Assembly: GCF_900107685.1 (NCBI RefSeq)
Contig: NZ_FNRQ01000005.1
Coordinates: 248,001-312,000 of the forward strand
Reading direction: 5' to 3'
DNA length: 64,000 bases
From: Paraburkholderia sartisoli
Lineage (GTDB): Bacteria; Pseudomonadota; Gammaproteobacteria; Burkholderiales; Burkholderiaceae
Part shown: piece after piece, positions 45,508-54,298 of the stretch
Numbering within the stretch: position 1 is the stretch's first letter
Layout: each line of letters opens with the position of its first letter
Made by a program: the position numbers and the translations under genes
Notes under the pieces: generated by a model
The model's database searches: none
The model's input: only the letters and a program-made list of their open reading frames with translations
Told to the model about the DNA's origin: nothing

Positions 45508-46389
45508 ATGACTTCAGACCTTTATCTCATCGGTGTCGACGGCGGCGGCTCCGGCACCCGTCTCGTCCTTGGCGACATTCACGGTGCGGAACTCGCGCAG
45601 GCCGCGGGCGGCCCATCGGGTCTGGGCCTCGGCGTCGAGCGCGCCTGGCTCGCGATCGAGGCCGCCTGCCGCGATGCGTTCGCCGCCGCCGGGCTCGAGC
45701 TGGACTGGTCACGCTGCGTGCTGGGATGCGGTCTGGCGGGTGTGAACAATCGCGACTGGCTCGCGGCGTTCCATGATCACGCGCCGAAAGTGGCGGGGCT
45801 CGCGGTCGAGAGCGACGCCTATACGACGCTGCTCGGCGCGCACGCCGGCGCCCATGGCGTGGTGGTCGCGCTCGGCACGGGCAGCGTCGCCGCGGCGGCC
45901 GACGGCGACGGACCATGGCGCATCGCGAGCGGTTTCGGCTTTCCATCCGGCGACGAAGCAAGCGGTGCCTGGCTTGGCTTGCGGGCAGTCGTCTACGCGC
46001 AGCAGGCGCTCGACGGCCGCGTGCCGCACGATGCGTTCGCGCAGGCGCTGCTCGATCGCGTCGACGCACAGGACCGCGACAGCCTGATCGTCTGGCTTTG
46101 CGCCGCCAATCAGACGGCTTATGCGAGCCTCGCGCCCGTCGTCCTGCAGCATCGCACGCATCCGTTTGCCACCCGTCTGCTCGCGCAAGCCGGAGCGGAA
46201 ATCGCGAAGATGATCGACGCGCTCGATCCGCGCGGCACCTTGCCCGTCGCGCTGTGCGGCGGCCTGGGTGAGCCGCTGCGGCCTTACGTGCCGGCTTCGT
46301 ACCATGGGCGCCTGCGCACGCCGCTGGCCGGTTCAGCCCACGGCGGGTTGCAGCTTGCAAGGATCGAAGCGCAACGGATCAACGCGTAA
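45508..46389 (+). CDS. BadF/BadG-family ATPase, N-acetylglucosamine kinase-like
   Basis: 293 aa from ATG 45508. Actin/hexokinase-fold ATPase: phosphate-1 motif GVDGGGSGTRLVL, phosphate-2 VVALGTGSVAAAA, FGFPSGDEASGAWLG and CGGLGEPLRP (adenosine motif). Closest in pattern to eukaryote-type N-acetylglucosamine or glucosamine kinases. Cytoplasmic amino-sugar phosphorylation is likely. 73 bp upstream of a HAD phosphatase. Confidence 0.87.
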   Translation: MTSDLYLIGVDGGGSGTRLVLGDIHGAELAQAAGGPSGLGLGVERAWLAIEAACRDAFAAAGLELDWSRCVLGCGLAGVNNRDWLAAFHDHAPKVAGLAVESDAYTTLLGAHAGAHGVVVALGTGSVAAAADGDGPWRIASGFGFPSGDEASGAWLGLRAVVYAQQALDGRVPHDAFAQALLDRVDAQDRDSLIVWLCAANQTAYASLAPVVLQHRTHPFATRLLAQAGAEIAKMIDALDPRGTLPVALCGGLGEPLRPYVPASYHGRLRTPLAGSAHGGLQLARIEAQRINA

Positions 46390-46462
46390 AGCGGCGACGG
46401 GCGCGGCGCGCGGGTTCGGGGCGTTAAAATACGCCCTTTGAGCCAGCGGCACTGCCCACCAT

Positions 46463-47284
46463 ATGTACAAAGTTATCGCCACCGATCTCGACGGAACCCT
46501 GCTCAACAGCGACCATCAGGTGGACCCGTTCACCGTTGCCACGGTGCGCGCGCTCGAAGCGCAGGGGCTCCACTTTGTCATCGCGACCGGGCGCCATTAT
46601 TCCGACGTGGCCGGCATCCGCGATGTGCTGGGTATCAAGCCCTGGCTGGTGACGTCGAATGGCGCGCGGGTGCATGCGCCCGACAACACGCTGATGTACG
46701 CGCGGGATCTCACGCCCGAAATCGTGCGGCGTCTCGTCGAGCCGGAAATCACCGGTGGGCATGGCCGCGTGATCGTCAATCTGTTTGCTGAACAGGAATG
46801 GCTGATCGACCGGGACGCGCCTGAACTGCTGCGCTTTCATCAGGACTCGGGATTCACGTACGAAGTGATGGACCTGCGCGAGCACTCAGGCAAGGACATC
46901 GCAAAGGTGCTGTATATCGGCGATCCGGCGGACCTCGCGCATGTTTCCGCGAATCTCGAACGCGAGTTCGGCGAGGCGCTGTATGTGACCTATTCGTTGC
47001 CTGACTGTCTCGAGGTGATGGCGGCGAGCGTGTCGAAAGGCACGGCGTTGCGGGTCGTGCTCGAACGCCTCGGTATCGACGCGACACGTTGCGTGGCCTT
47101 CGGCGACAACATGAACGACATCGACCTGCTGGAAACGGCCGGCTATCCGTTCATGATGAACAACGCCAATCCCGATCTGATCCGGCGCCTGCCGGAGGTG
47201 CCGCGAATCGGCAATAACTTCGAGGCCGGGGTGGCCCATCATCTGCGCAAGCTGTTCGCCATGGACGACGAATTGACGTCGTGA
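46463..47284 (+). CDS. HAD-superfamily Cof-type phosphatase
   Basis: 273 aa. HAD motif I DLDGTLLNS with nucleophile Asp8 and acid/base Asp10, motif II VIATGR, motif III Lys in SVSKGTALR, motif IV FGDNMNDIDLL. Type IIB cap, as in Cof/YidA/YbjI sugar-phosphate phosphatases. Substrate unknown; it may act with the neighbouring amino-sugar kinase-like gene. Confidence 0.92.
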   Translation: MYKVIATDLDGTLLNSDHQVDPFTVATVRALEAQGLHFVIATGRHYSDVAGIRDVLGIKPWLVTSNGARVHAPDNTLMYARDLTPEIVRRLVEPEITGGHGRVIVNLFAEQEWLIDRDAPELLRFHQDSGFTYEVMDLREHSGKDIAKVLYIGDPADLAHVSANLEREFGEALYVTYSLPDCLEVMAASVSKGTALRVVLERLGIDATRCVAFGDNMNDIDLLETAGYPFMMNNANPDLIRRLPEVPRIGNNFEAGVAHHLRKLFAMDDELTS

Positions 47285-47405
47285 TCGTCGCGGCGAAGGT
47301 GAAGTTAAACCTGAAGGCTGGCGAATCCCTTCGCCAGCCCGACACGCCGCGGCACGCCGAGCCTGTAGCAACATCGCCGCACTTCGCTGCGCCCAGGCGC
47401 CAGGC

Positions 47406-48146
47406 TCAACTCAAGGCTTCCACGCCGCGCGCCGTCTCGCGCTCCCGCGCAACAACCGGATAGACCAGTCCCGCGACCACCGCACCCAGCATCGGCGCGA
47501 GCCAGAAGAGCCACAGCTGGTCGACCGCGCCACCGCCGACGAACAGCGCCGGGCCTGTCGAGCGGGCCGGATTGACGGATGTGTTCGTCACCGGAATCGA
47601 AATCAGGTGGATCAGCGTCAGGCACAACCCAATCGCCAGCGGTGCGAATCCCGCCGGCGCGCGCCGGTCGGTTGCGCCGAGAATCACGAACAGGAAGAAG
47701 CCGGTCATCACCACTTCGCAGATGAACGCCGCGAGCATCGAATAGTGCCCGGGCGAGCGGCCGTCATAGCCATTGGTGGCGAAGCCGCTCGCCACGAGGT
47801 CGAAGCCCGGCTTGCCGCAGGCAATCAGCGAGAGCACAAACGCGCCGAGTACCGCGCCGGCCACCTGCGCCACGATGTACGGCACGAGGTCGCGGGCCGG
47901 GAAGCGGCCCGCGACCGTCAGCCCGACACTGACGGCCGGGTTCAGATGACATCCGGAGACATGCCCGATTGCATAGGCCATTGTCAGCACGGTCAGGCCG
48001 AACGCGAGCGCGACACCCACGTAGCCGATACTCAGACCCTGTTCGGGACCCGAAAGGCTCGCGGCCAGGACGGCGCTGCCGCACCCTCCGAGCACGAGCC
48101 AGAACGTGCCGAACATTTCGGCGGCGACGCGTCGCGACAATTGCAT
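47406..48146 (-). CDS. aqpZ: Aquaporin Z
   Basis: 246 aa with six membrane helices and two NPA boxes ([12 protein letters not shown] and [11 protein letters not shown]). The narrow-pore residues of water-selective AqpZ (FGLTV, HLNPA and the NPARS arginine) are present, and there are no glycerol-facilitator insertions. Inner-membrane water channel. The stop is close to the HAD gene end (convergent). Confidence 0.95.
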   Translation of the reverse strand: MQLSRRVAAEMFGTFWLVLGGCGSAVLAASLSGPEQGLSIGYVGVALAFGLTVLTMAYAIGHVSGCHLNPAVSVGLTVAGRFPARDLVPYIVAQVAGAVLGAFVLSLIACGKPGFDLVASGFATNGYDGRSPGHYSMLAAFICEVVMTGFFLFVILGATDRRAPAGFAPLAIGLCLTLIHLISIPVTNTSVNPARSTGPALFVGGGAVDQLWLFWLAPMLGAVVAGLVYPVVARERETARGVEALS

Positions 48147-48433
48147 TTGCGTATTCCTTTAAAGGTCGACTGCCATTGCGGCATCGCGAAATACGCAATG
48201 CGCGCTCGAGTCGCGGATTTTAGGCAAACGCACCAGACGACGCTGTCAAGAATTGTCAAATTCGACGAAATGCCGGTGATTATTTCGGGATAATGATGCG
48301 TGAAATATTACTTCGGCGGATTTTAATAATTATCAGATGTTTTCCCGATATGCGGGTCTGGCACACATTGCGAATTCTGCTAAATGCAGCTAATCTCCGA
48401 TCGAATGACTGCCGCGATAAGGGAGAGGCCACA

Positions 48434-48736
48434 ATGTCATCACAATACGCAGATCTCAAGGTTCAGATAGCGCGACTTCAGGCGCAGGCCGAAGAGGCAC
48501 GTCGTACCGAAGTCGTGAATGTGATTGCGGAGATCCGTCACAAGATCGTCGAATACGGGCTGACGGCACAGGATCTGGGCTTCGCCGAGGCCGCCCGGCG
48601 TGGCCGGCCGCCAAGGAAAGCGCCGCTACCGCCGCGTTATCAGGATCCCAAAACCGGCAGTACGTGGAGCGGGCGCGGCAAGCCGCCAAAATGGATTGCA
48701 GGAAAAAATCGTGAGCGATTCCTGATCGAACAGTAA
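48434..48736 (+). CDS. H-NS-like nucleoid protein (BpH3/Bv3F type)
   Basis: 100 aa from ATG 48434, with GGGAGAGG upstream. N-terminal coiled coil (YADLKVQIARLQAQAEEARR) for oligomerisation. C-terminal DNA-binding motif YQDPKTGSTWSGRGKPPKWI. Silences AT-rich horizontally acquired DNA; the less GC-rich cassette at 11262-16150 would be a natural target. The ~290-bp upstream region is itself AT-rich (48240-48345), typical of autoregulated hns-like genes. Followed by an intrinsic terminator. Confidence 0.93.
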   Translation: MSSQYADLKVQIARLQAQAEEARRTEVVNVIAEIRHKIVEYGLTAQDLGFAEAARRGRPPRKAPLPPRYQDPKTGSTWSGRGKPPKWIAGKNRERFLIEQ

Positions 48737-48816
48737 TTCCATCCGGTTATCGAAAGCATTTTGAAGGGAATTGCGTCTGTCCGGCCATTGCTTGATACGG
48801 CCGGTTGGCGCCAAAT

Positions 48817-48846
48817 AAAAAGCCGCCTTTTCAGGCGGCTTTTTGT
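48817..48846. terminator. Intrinsic terminator after the H-NS-like gene
   Basis: AAAAAGCCGCC (48817-48827) with GGCGGCTTTTT (48834-48844). Flanking A and T runs make it usable in both directions between convergent genes. Confidence 0.9.
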
Positions 48847-48932
48847 TGCCGGGGAAATGAATCGTTCGATTCATACGCGAGGCAAACGATTCACGCAGAC
48901 GATTCACCCGAATTAACGCACCGGCTGATCGT

Positions 48933-49997
48933 TCAGCCAGCCGCAACCCGGCGCAGCACCGGACGGCGCGCGGTTTCCAGAAGCGTCGTATATCCGTCGA
49001 CGTAATTCTGCGCCATCGTCTTCGAGCTGAAGCGGCGCTCGAACTGCGCGCGGATTTCGCTGCGGGAAAGCTCGTCGATGCGCTGGAGCGCGGCGACCGC
49101 ACCCTGCACGTCCTCGCAGACATAGCCCGTCACGCCGTGGTCGATCACCTCGGGCACCGAGCCGCGGTTGAACGCGATCACCGGCGTGCCGCACGCCATC
49201 GATTCGATCATCACGAGGCCAAACGGCTCGGACCAGTCGATCGGGAACAGCAGCGCCTTCGCGCCGGAGAGGAAATCGGGCTTCTGGGCCTCGTTGATCT
49301 CGCCGACAAACTCGACGTGCGCCTGCGACAGCAGCGGCTCGATTTCGGTCTTGAAGTATTCCTGGTCGACCTTGTCCACCTTGGCGGCGATCTTCAGCGG
49401 CAGACCGCTTTGAGCAGCGATCCTGATGGCTGTATCGACGCGCTTCTCCGGACAGATACGGCCGAGGAACGCCAGATATTCGGGCTTCTTGTGCGGCTGC
49501 GGCGTTAGCAACTGCGCCGGCAGGCCGTGATAGATCGTGTTGAGCCAGTTCGCCTGCGGCAGCGGCTGGCGCTGCGAATCCGAAATCGACACCACCGGCA
49601 CGTCCGAAAACGCGTCGAACACCGGCTGAAGCTCGGGCAGATCGAGGCGGCCGTGCAGCGTCGTGACAAACGGCGTGTCCATCGTCGAGAATAGCGGGAA
49701 CGGCAGATAGTCGAGGTGGAAGTGCAGCACGTCGAACTCGTGGGCGACGCGGCGCACCTGTTCCATCATCAGCACGTGCGGCGCCATCGCGTCGCGCACG
49801 GTCGGATCGAGGCGCAGCGCGCGCGGCCAGCAGGCTTCCAGGTCCGCGGAGGTAACCGAATCGCCGCTCGCAAACAGCGTGACGTCGTGACCGAGGTCCA
49901 CCAGCGCCTCGGTGAGGTAAGAAACAACACGCTCGGTGCCGCCGTAAAATTTCGGGGGGACAGCTTCATAAAGCGGCGCGATTTGTGCGATTCGCAT
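48933..49997 (-). CDS. GT4-family glycosyltransferase
   Basis: 354 aa. N-terminal MRIAQIAPLYEAVPPKFYGGTERVV, the acceptor domain of GT4 enzymes with the GGTE glycine loop. The C-terminal donor site includes LAFLGRICPEKRVD and FGLVMIESMACGTPVIAFNRGSVPEVI (the EX7E motif). GT-B fold, retaining, cytoplasmic. Substrate unknown; single-gene context, divergent from the flhDC region. Confidence 0.92.
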   Translation of the reverse strand: MRIAQIAPLYEAVPPKFYGGTERVVSYLTEALVDLGHDVTLFASGDSVTSADLEACWPRALRLDPTVRDAMAPHVLMMEQVRRVAHEFDVLHFHLDYLPFPLFSTMDTPFVTTLHGRLDLPELQPVFDAFSDVPVVSISDSQRQPLPQANWLNTIYHGLPAQLLTPQPHKKPEYLAFLGRICPEKRVDTAIRIAAQSGLPLKIAAKVDKVDQEYFKTEIEPLLSQAHVEFVGEINEAQKPDFLSGAKALLFPIDWSEPFGLVMIESMACGTPVIAFNRGSVPEVIDHGVTGYVCEDVQGAVAALQRIDELSRSEIRAQFERRFSSKTMAQNYVDGYTTLLETARRPVLRRVAAG

Positions 49998-50637
49998 GCG
50001 GTTCTCCTTGTTCAGACGGCTTCGCTCGACGTCGCCCGGGTGAGCGGGGCGAATGCCTGGTCGGACGGACCGCGCGGCGTTTCCACTTGCCGCGCGAGGA
50101 CTGCCCGAGCCGGATCGGGTTATCCCTTAGGACCATTATCGGGATTGAGTGCGCTAATTCGAGCTATTTTTCAAACACTTAATGTTGTTACAGCGCGAAA
50201 CAGGCGCTCGAGAATTCCCTCAATATGCGGGAAACCCAATAAAGGCAAGGGACTCGATGCCCATGACAGGCGAGTCGAAGGGTAGCACGGTGTCCCGCCG
50301 AGGTACGCTGAGCAAGGCTTTCACGGCATGACGGCCAGATTGCGAAACGGGTGGATATGCCCGCTTTAAATCTGCCTGTAATCCCGCCCCATCCGCCTTT
50401 GACGCGACTTTTCGTTACGTCGGAAAACGGCCCGCCGCAAATCGTGTAGGAAAAACTCCTACATTAATAATGGATATTTCCGTCAGAACGACGGGCGGTC
50501 TGTCCGATTTCCGACGGGTTGTGCTTTCGCCACAATGCTGGAATGACCATAAACGGGCCGGTCGTGCGTGTTCGGCGCGCGCGATCGAGCAAACGTTTCC
50601 GCAACGGCCTGACCAGCCAGATCGAACCGGGGGAATC
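49998..50637. other. 640-bp regulatory region upstream of flhDC
   Basis: No gene found. It contains the palindrome TGTAGGA-N5-TCCTACA (50445-50463), about 175 bp before the flhD ATG. This resembles RcsB/NarL-family boxes (TAGGA...TCCTA). A TTAGGA half-site-like sequence occurs near 50127. flhDC is the top of the flagellar cascade and usually has such a long, multi-input upstream region. Confidence 0.5.
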
Positions 50638-50958
50638 ATGACCGCCACTAGCGAAATGCTCAGTGAGATCAGAGAAGTAAACCTGTCCTACCTTCTGCTG
50701 GCCCAACGTCTTCTGCGTGAGGACAAACCTATGGGCATGTTCCGCATGGGCATATCGGACCAGCTCGCCGACGTCCTCGCCAACCTGTCGCTCGCACAGA
50801 CCGTCAAGCTGGCCGCATCGAACCAGGTGCTGTGCCGCTTCCGGTTCGACGACCACACCATTCTTTCGTCCCTCGCTGAAAAAGGCAAACAGGGCGTCGT
50901 CGCCCAGGCGCATTCGGCGATCCTGATGGCGAGCCAGCCGACCGAGCAGATCGGTTGA
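50638..50958 (+). CDS. flhD: Flagellar transcriptional activator FlhD
   Basis: 106 aa from ATG 50638 with GGGGG upstream; earlier in-frame codons precede the conserved N-terminus. Matches FlhD in EIREVNLSYLLLAQRLL, DKPMGMFRMGIS and LAQTVKLAASNQVLCRFRF. Forms the FlhD4C2 activator of class II flagellar promoters. 73 bp upstream of flhC. Confidence 0.96.
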   Translation: MTATSEMLSEIREVNLSYLLLAQRLLREDKPMGMFRMGISDQLADVLANLSLAQTVKLAASNQVLCRFRFDDHTILSSLAEKGKQGVVAQAHSAILMASQPTEQIG

Positions 50959-51031
50959 GACGCACGCCGCAGTCCCCTGTGGTCGGCCGCCCGGCCGGCC
51001 GGAGCCGGTACGGACGACAGAACGAGGGCGG

Positions 51032-51613
51032 ATGGCAACGAAAAGCGTGATGACGGAAGTCAGGGAAATCACCCTGGCGATCGAACTGATCGAACTTGGG
51101 GCGCGGCTGCAACTCCTCGAGGCGGAAACCAGCCTCTCGCGCGACCGGCTGATCAGACTCTACAAGGAACTGAAGGGCGTCTCGCCGCCCAAGGGCATGC
51201 TGCCCTTCTCGACAGACTGGTTCATGACGTGGCAGCCGAATTTCCATTCGTCGCTGTTCTTCAATATCTACCGGTTCATCAACCTGCAGGGCGGCTGCGA
51301 CCCGATCCAGGCGATCGTGAAAAGCTACCGGCTCTATATGGAACACGTCCAGCTGCAGCAGGACGAGCCGGTATTGAGCCTCACGCGTGCCTGGACGCTG
51401 GTGCGGTTCTTCGACTCGGGCATGGTGCAGATGACGCCCTGCACGCGCTGCGGCGGACATTTTGTCGCGCATGCGCACGATCCGCAGCAGGGTTTCGTCT
51501 GCGGGCTGTGCCAGCCGCCTTCGCGGGCGGGCAAGACCCGCAAGGCCGCGGAAGCCGCCGGGGCCAAAGCCCGACCGGCTGCCGGCGCCTCGATTCTCGT
51601 CGCCTCGGCGTGA
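51032..51613 (+). CDS. flhC: Flagellar transcriptional activator FlhC
   Basis: 193 aa. N-terminal REITLAIELIELGARLQLLEAETSLSR is FlhC-like. Zinc site Cys137, Cys140, Cys157, Cys160 (CTRC and CGLC), as in E. coli FlhC. Partner of FlhD in DNA binding. The last 25 residues are an Ala/Lys-rich tail. A ~260-bp gap with a sigma28 promoter separates it from motA. Confidence 0.96.
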   Translation: MATKSVMTEVREITLAIELIELGARLQLLEAETSLSRDRLIRLYKELKGVSPPKGMLPFSTDWFMTWQPNFHSSLFFNIYRFINLQGGCDPIQAIVKSYRLYMEHVQLQQDEPVLSLTRAWTLVRFFDSGMVQMTPCTRCGGHFVAHAHDPQQGFVCGLCQPPSRAGKTRKAAEAAGAKARPAAGASILVASA

Positions 51614-51801
51614 ATCCGGGCGCCCGGCCAGGCGCGCGCAGCGGGCGTTCAGCGAGACAGGCCGGCCCACGCGCGGCCGGCTGAGCGGGCCGGCCTGCGG
51701 CAGTCCGCGCGCCGGCGGTGCGTGGCCCGCGGCGCGCGCCCGACCGGCGCGTATTCCCGAGCCCACCGGGTGTACGCCGTGGTGGGCGGCCCCTTTATCC
51801 C

Positions 51802-51828
51802 CAAAGTTTTCTGTCCGCGTGCCGTAAA
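51802..51828 (+). promoter_or_regulatory. Sigma28 (FliA) promoter of the motA-che operon
   Basis: CAAAGTTT (51802-51809), 11-nt spacer, GCCGTAAA (51821-51828), against TAAAGTTT-N11-GCCGATAA. Located 46 bp before the motA start. It makes motAB-che a class III unit separate from flhDC. Confidence 0.75.
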
Positions 51829-51873
51829 CCAGTTTAACGACGGTCTCCGTCGCTTCTTTGTGAGGGCTCGGCA

Positions 51874-52734
51874 GTGTTGATTTTCGTGGGAACACTCGTA
51901 ACGCTGTTGTCCGTCTTCGGCGGTTATGCGCTGGAAGGCGGCCATCTTGGCGCGCTGTTGCAGCCCGTCGAAATACTGATGATCGCGGGTGCGGGGCTGG
52001 GTGCGTTCATTCTCGGCAACGGGGCGAAGACGATCAAGGCCACGCTTCGCGTGATACCAACGCTTTTCAAGGGCGCCAAATACGACAAGGATGTCTACAT
52101 GGAGCTGATGGCGCTCCTGTACGTGCTGCTCGCGAAGGCGCGCAAGGAAGGCACGCTGACCCTCGAAGCCGATATCGACGACCCGCACAAAAGCCCGATC
52201 TTCACGCAGTACCCGAAGATCCTGGCGGATCACCATATCGTCGAATTCCTGACCGACTACCTGCGGTTGATGGTGGGCGGCAACATGAACGCCTTCGAGA
52301 TCGAAAGCCTCATGGACGAGGAAATCGAAACCCATCATCACGAAGGCGAGGCGCCGGCCCACGCGCTGATGAAGGTCGGCGACGCGATGCCGGCGTTCGG
52401 TATCGTCGCGGCCGTGATGGGCGTGGTACACACGATGGCCTCCGCGGACAAGCCGCCGGCGATTCTCGGCGAAATGATCGCGCAGGCGCTGGTCGGCACC
52501 TTCCTCGGGATTCTGCTTTCGTACGGGCTCATCGGGCCGCTCGCGAGTCTCGCCGAACAGCGCGTGACCGAGTCGACCAAGATGTTCCAGTGCATCAAGG
52601 TGACGATTCTCGCCAGCCTGAACGGCTATGCGCCGGCGATCGCCGTCGAGTTCGGCCGCAAGGTGCTCTTCTCGACCGAACGCCCGTCGTTCACCGAGCT
52701 GGAAGAGCACGTGCGCCGCGTCAAGGCGAAATAA
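51874..52734 (+). CDS. motA: Flagellar motor stator protein MotA
   Basis: 286 aa, GTG start at 51874. Four membrane helices with a large cytoplasmic loop; starts LIFVGTLVTLLSVFGGYALEGG and has GDAMPAFGIVAAVMGVVHTM (TM3) and ALVGTFLGILLSYGLIGPL (TM4). The proline and charged loop residues needed for torque are in the expected places. Proton channel partner of MotB. Confidence 0.96.
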   Translation: MLIFVGTLVTLLSVFGGYALEGGHLGALLQPVEILMIAGAGLGAFILGNGAKTIKATLRVIPTLFKGAKYDKDVYMELMALLYVLLAKARKEGTLTLEADIDDPHKSPIFTQYPKILADHHIVEFLTDYLRLMVGGNMNAFEIESLMDEEIETHHHEGEAPAHALMKVGDAMPAFGIVAAVMGVVHTMASADKPPAILGEMIAQALVGTFLGILLSYGLIGPLASLAEQRVTESTKMFQCIKVTILASLNGYAPAIAVEFGRKVLFSTERPSFTELEEHVRRVKAK

Positions 52735-52755
52735 GGCGACGGCCAGGGACTGGGA

Positions 52756-53766
52756 ATGAGCAAGGACAAGGATCGCGCAATCGTCGTCAAGCGCTCGGCG
52801 CCGAGGAAGTCCAGCCCGCACGGCGGCGCCTGGAAGCTCGCGTACGCCGACTTCATGACCGCGATGATGGCGTTCTTCCTGCTGATGTGGCTCTTGAGTT
52901 CCGCATCGACGGTGCAGCTGCGCGGCATCGCCGAGTACTTCAACCAGCCGCTCAAGGTTGCACTGATGGGCGGCGATCGCAGCGCCGAGGATTCGAGCAT
53001 CCTGAAAGGCGGCGGCCGCGACATCTCGACCGACCAGCAGGGCATCACGCGGCAGAGCGACGGCTCGACGGCGCGCGCCGAAAAGACCGCCGCCCGCAAC
53101 GACGACGACGCGGTCAACCAGACCCAGGGTTCGCTCGAGCGTCGCGAGCAGGTTCGCCTGCATGACCTGCAGGTGAAGCTGATGGCGGCGATCGAAGCCA
53201 ACCCGGTGCTGCGCCAGTTCAAGCAGCAGATCCGCATCGATTCGACGCTGATGGGCCTGCGCATCGAGATCGTCGATTCGCAGAAGCGGCCGATGTTCGC
53301 CACCGCCCGCGACATCGTCGAGCCGTACATGCGCGACATCCTGCGCGAGATCGGCAAGACGCTGAACGACGTGCCGAACCGCATCGTCGTGCAGGGTCAC
53401 ACCGACGCCGTGCAGTACGCCGGCGGCGAGAAGGGCTACAGCAACTGGGAGCTGTCGGCGGACCGCGCGAACGCGTCGCGGCGCGAACTGATCGCCGGCG
53501 GCATGGATGAAGCGAAGGTGCTGCGCGTGCTCGGTCTTGCGTCGACGCAGAACCTGAACAAGGCCGACCCGCTCGACCCTGAAAATCGTCGCATCAGCAT
53601 CATCGTGCTCAACCGCAAGTCGGAAGAAGCGTTGATGCGGGACGACACCACGACGACGACGCTGTCGTCGGATGCAGCGGGCTCCTCGAAGCAGCCGCTG
53701 CTGGAAAAGATCTCGCAGCCGGTGACGGTTGCACCACGGACGACGCCGGCAGTGGCGACGCAGTAA
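52756..53766 (+). CDS. motB: Flagellar motor stator protein MotB
   Basis: 336 aa. One N-terminal membrane helix with the proton-carrying Asp32 in YADFMTAMMAFFLLMW. The OmpA-like peptidoglycan-binding domain includes VVQGHTDAVQY and NWELSADRANASRREL. The start has GGGA upstream, and the gene is 21 bp after motA. The Thr/Ser-rich C-terminal tail is variable. Confidence 0.96.
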   Translation: MSKDKDRAIVVKRSAPRKSSPHGGAWKLAYADFMTAMMAFFLLMWLLSSASTVQLRGIAEYFNQPLKVALMGGDRSAEDSSILKGGGRDISTDQQGITRQSDGSTARAEKTAARNDDDAVNQTQGSLERREQVRLHDLQVKLMAAIEANPVLRQFKQQIRIDSTLMGLRIEIVDSQKRPMFATARDIVEPYMRDILREIGKTLNDVPNRIVVQGHTDAVQYAGGEKGYSNWELSADRANASRRELIAGGMDEAKVLRVLGLASTQNLNKADPLDPENRRISIIVLNRKSEEALMRDDTTTTTLSSDAAGSSKQPLLEKISQPVTVAPRTTPAVATQ

Positions 53767-53853
53767 CAAGGCAACAGGCGGTTGTCCGGCCGGCACGGGC
53801 GCCGGGGCGGCGCGGCAGGCCGGACAACCCACAGCAAGCGCAGTGAGGATTTC

Positions 53854-54231
53854 ATGATCAGGCACATTCTGGCAATCGACGATTCGGCGGCGATGCGGGA
53901 GATTCTCTTCGCGACGCTGACGACGGCCGGCTATCAGGTGACGCTCGCGGCCGACGGCGAGGCAGGGCTGGAGAACGCGCTGGCAATGCCGTTCGACCTC
54001 GTGCTGACAGACCAGCACATGCCCGGCTGCACCGGCCTCGACCTGATCGCGTCGCTGCGCGGCAACCCGGCGTATCAGGCGACGCCGATCCTTGTGCTGA
54101 CGACCGAATCCGGCGACGCATTCAAGGCGGCGGCGCGCGATGCAGGCGCGACCGGCTGGATCGAAAAGCCGCTCGACCCCGACATGCTGACCGAGCTGGT
54201 CGCGGCGCTGGCCGTACCGGGCGAAGTCTGA
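53854..54231 (+). CDS. Single-domain response regulator, CheY-like (first copy)
   Basis: 125 aa from ATG 53854. Acidic pair Asp9/Asp10, phospho-acceptor Asp53 in VLTDQHMPG, conserved Thr in VLTTES and Lys in IEKPL. Located between motB and cheA, as in other Burkholderia che operons. Its Q-H-M-P context after the Asp differs from the motor-binding CheY at 63372 (DWNMPN). It may be a phosphate sink or a dedicated regulator (inference). Confidence 0.93.
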   Translation: MIRHILAIDDSAAMREILFATLTTAGYQVTLAADGEAGLENALAMPFDLVLTDQHMPGCTGLDLIASLRGNPAYQATPILVLTTESGDAFKAAARDAGATGWIEKPLDPDMLTELVAALAVPGEV

Positions 54232-54298
54232 GCCGTGACGGACGCAGCGAAACAAGACACAGCCCAGCCCAGACAGGATTTCTCGCGGTGACCCAGGC

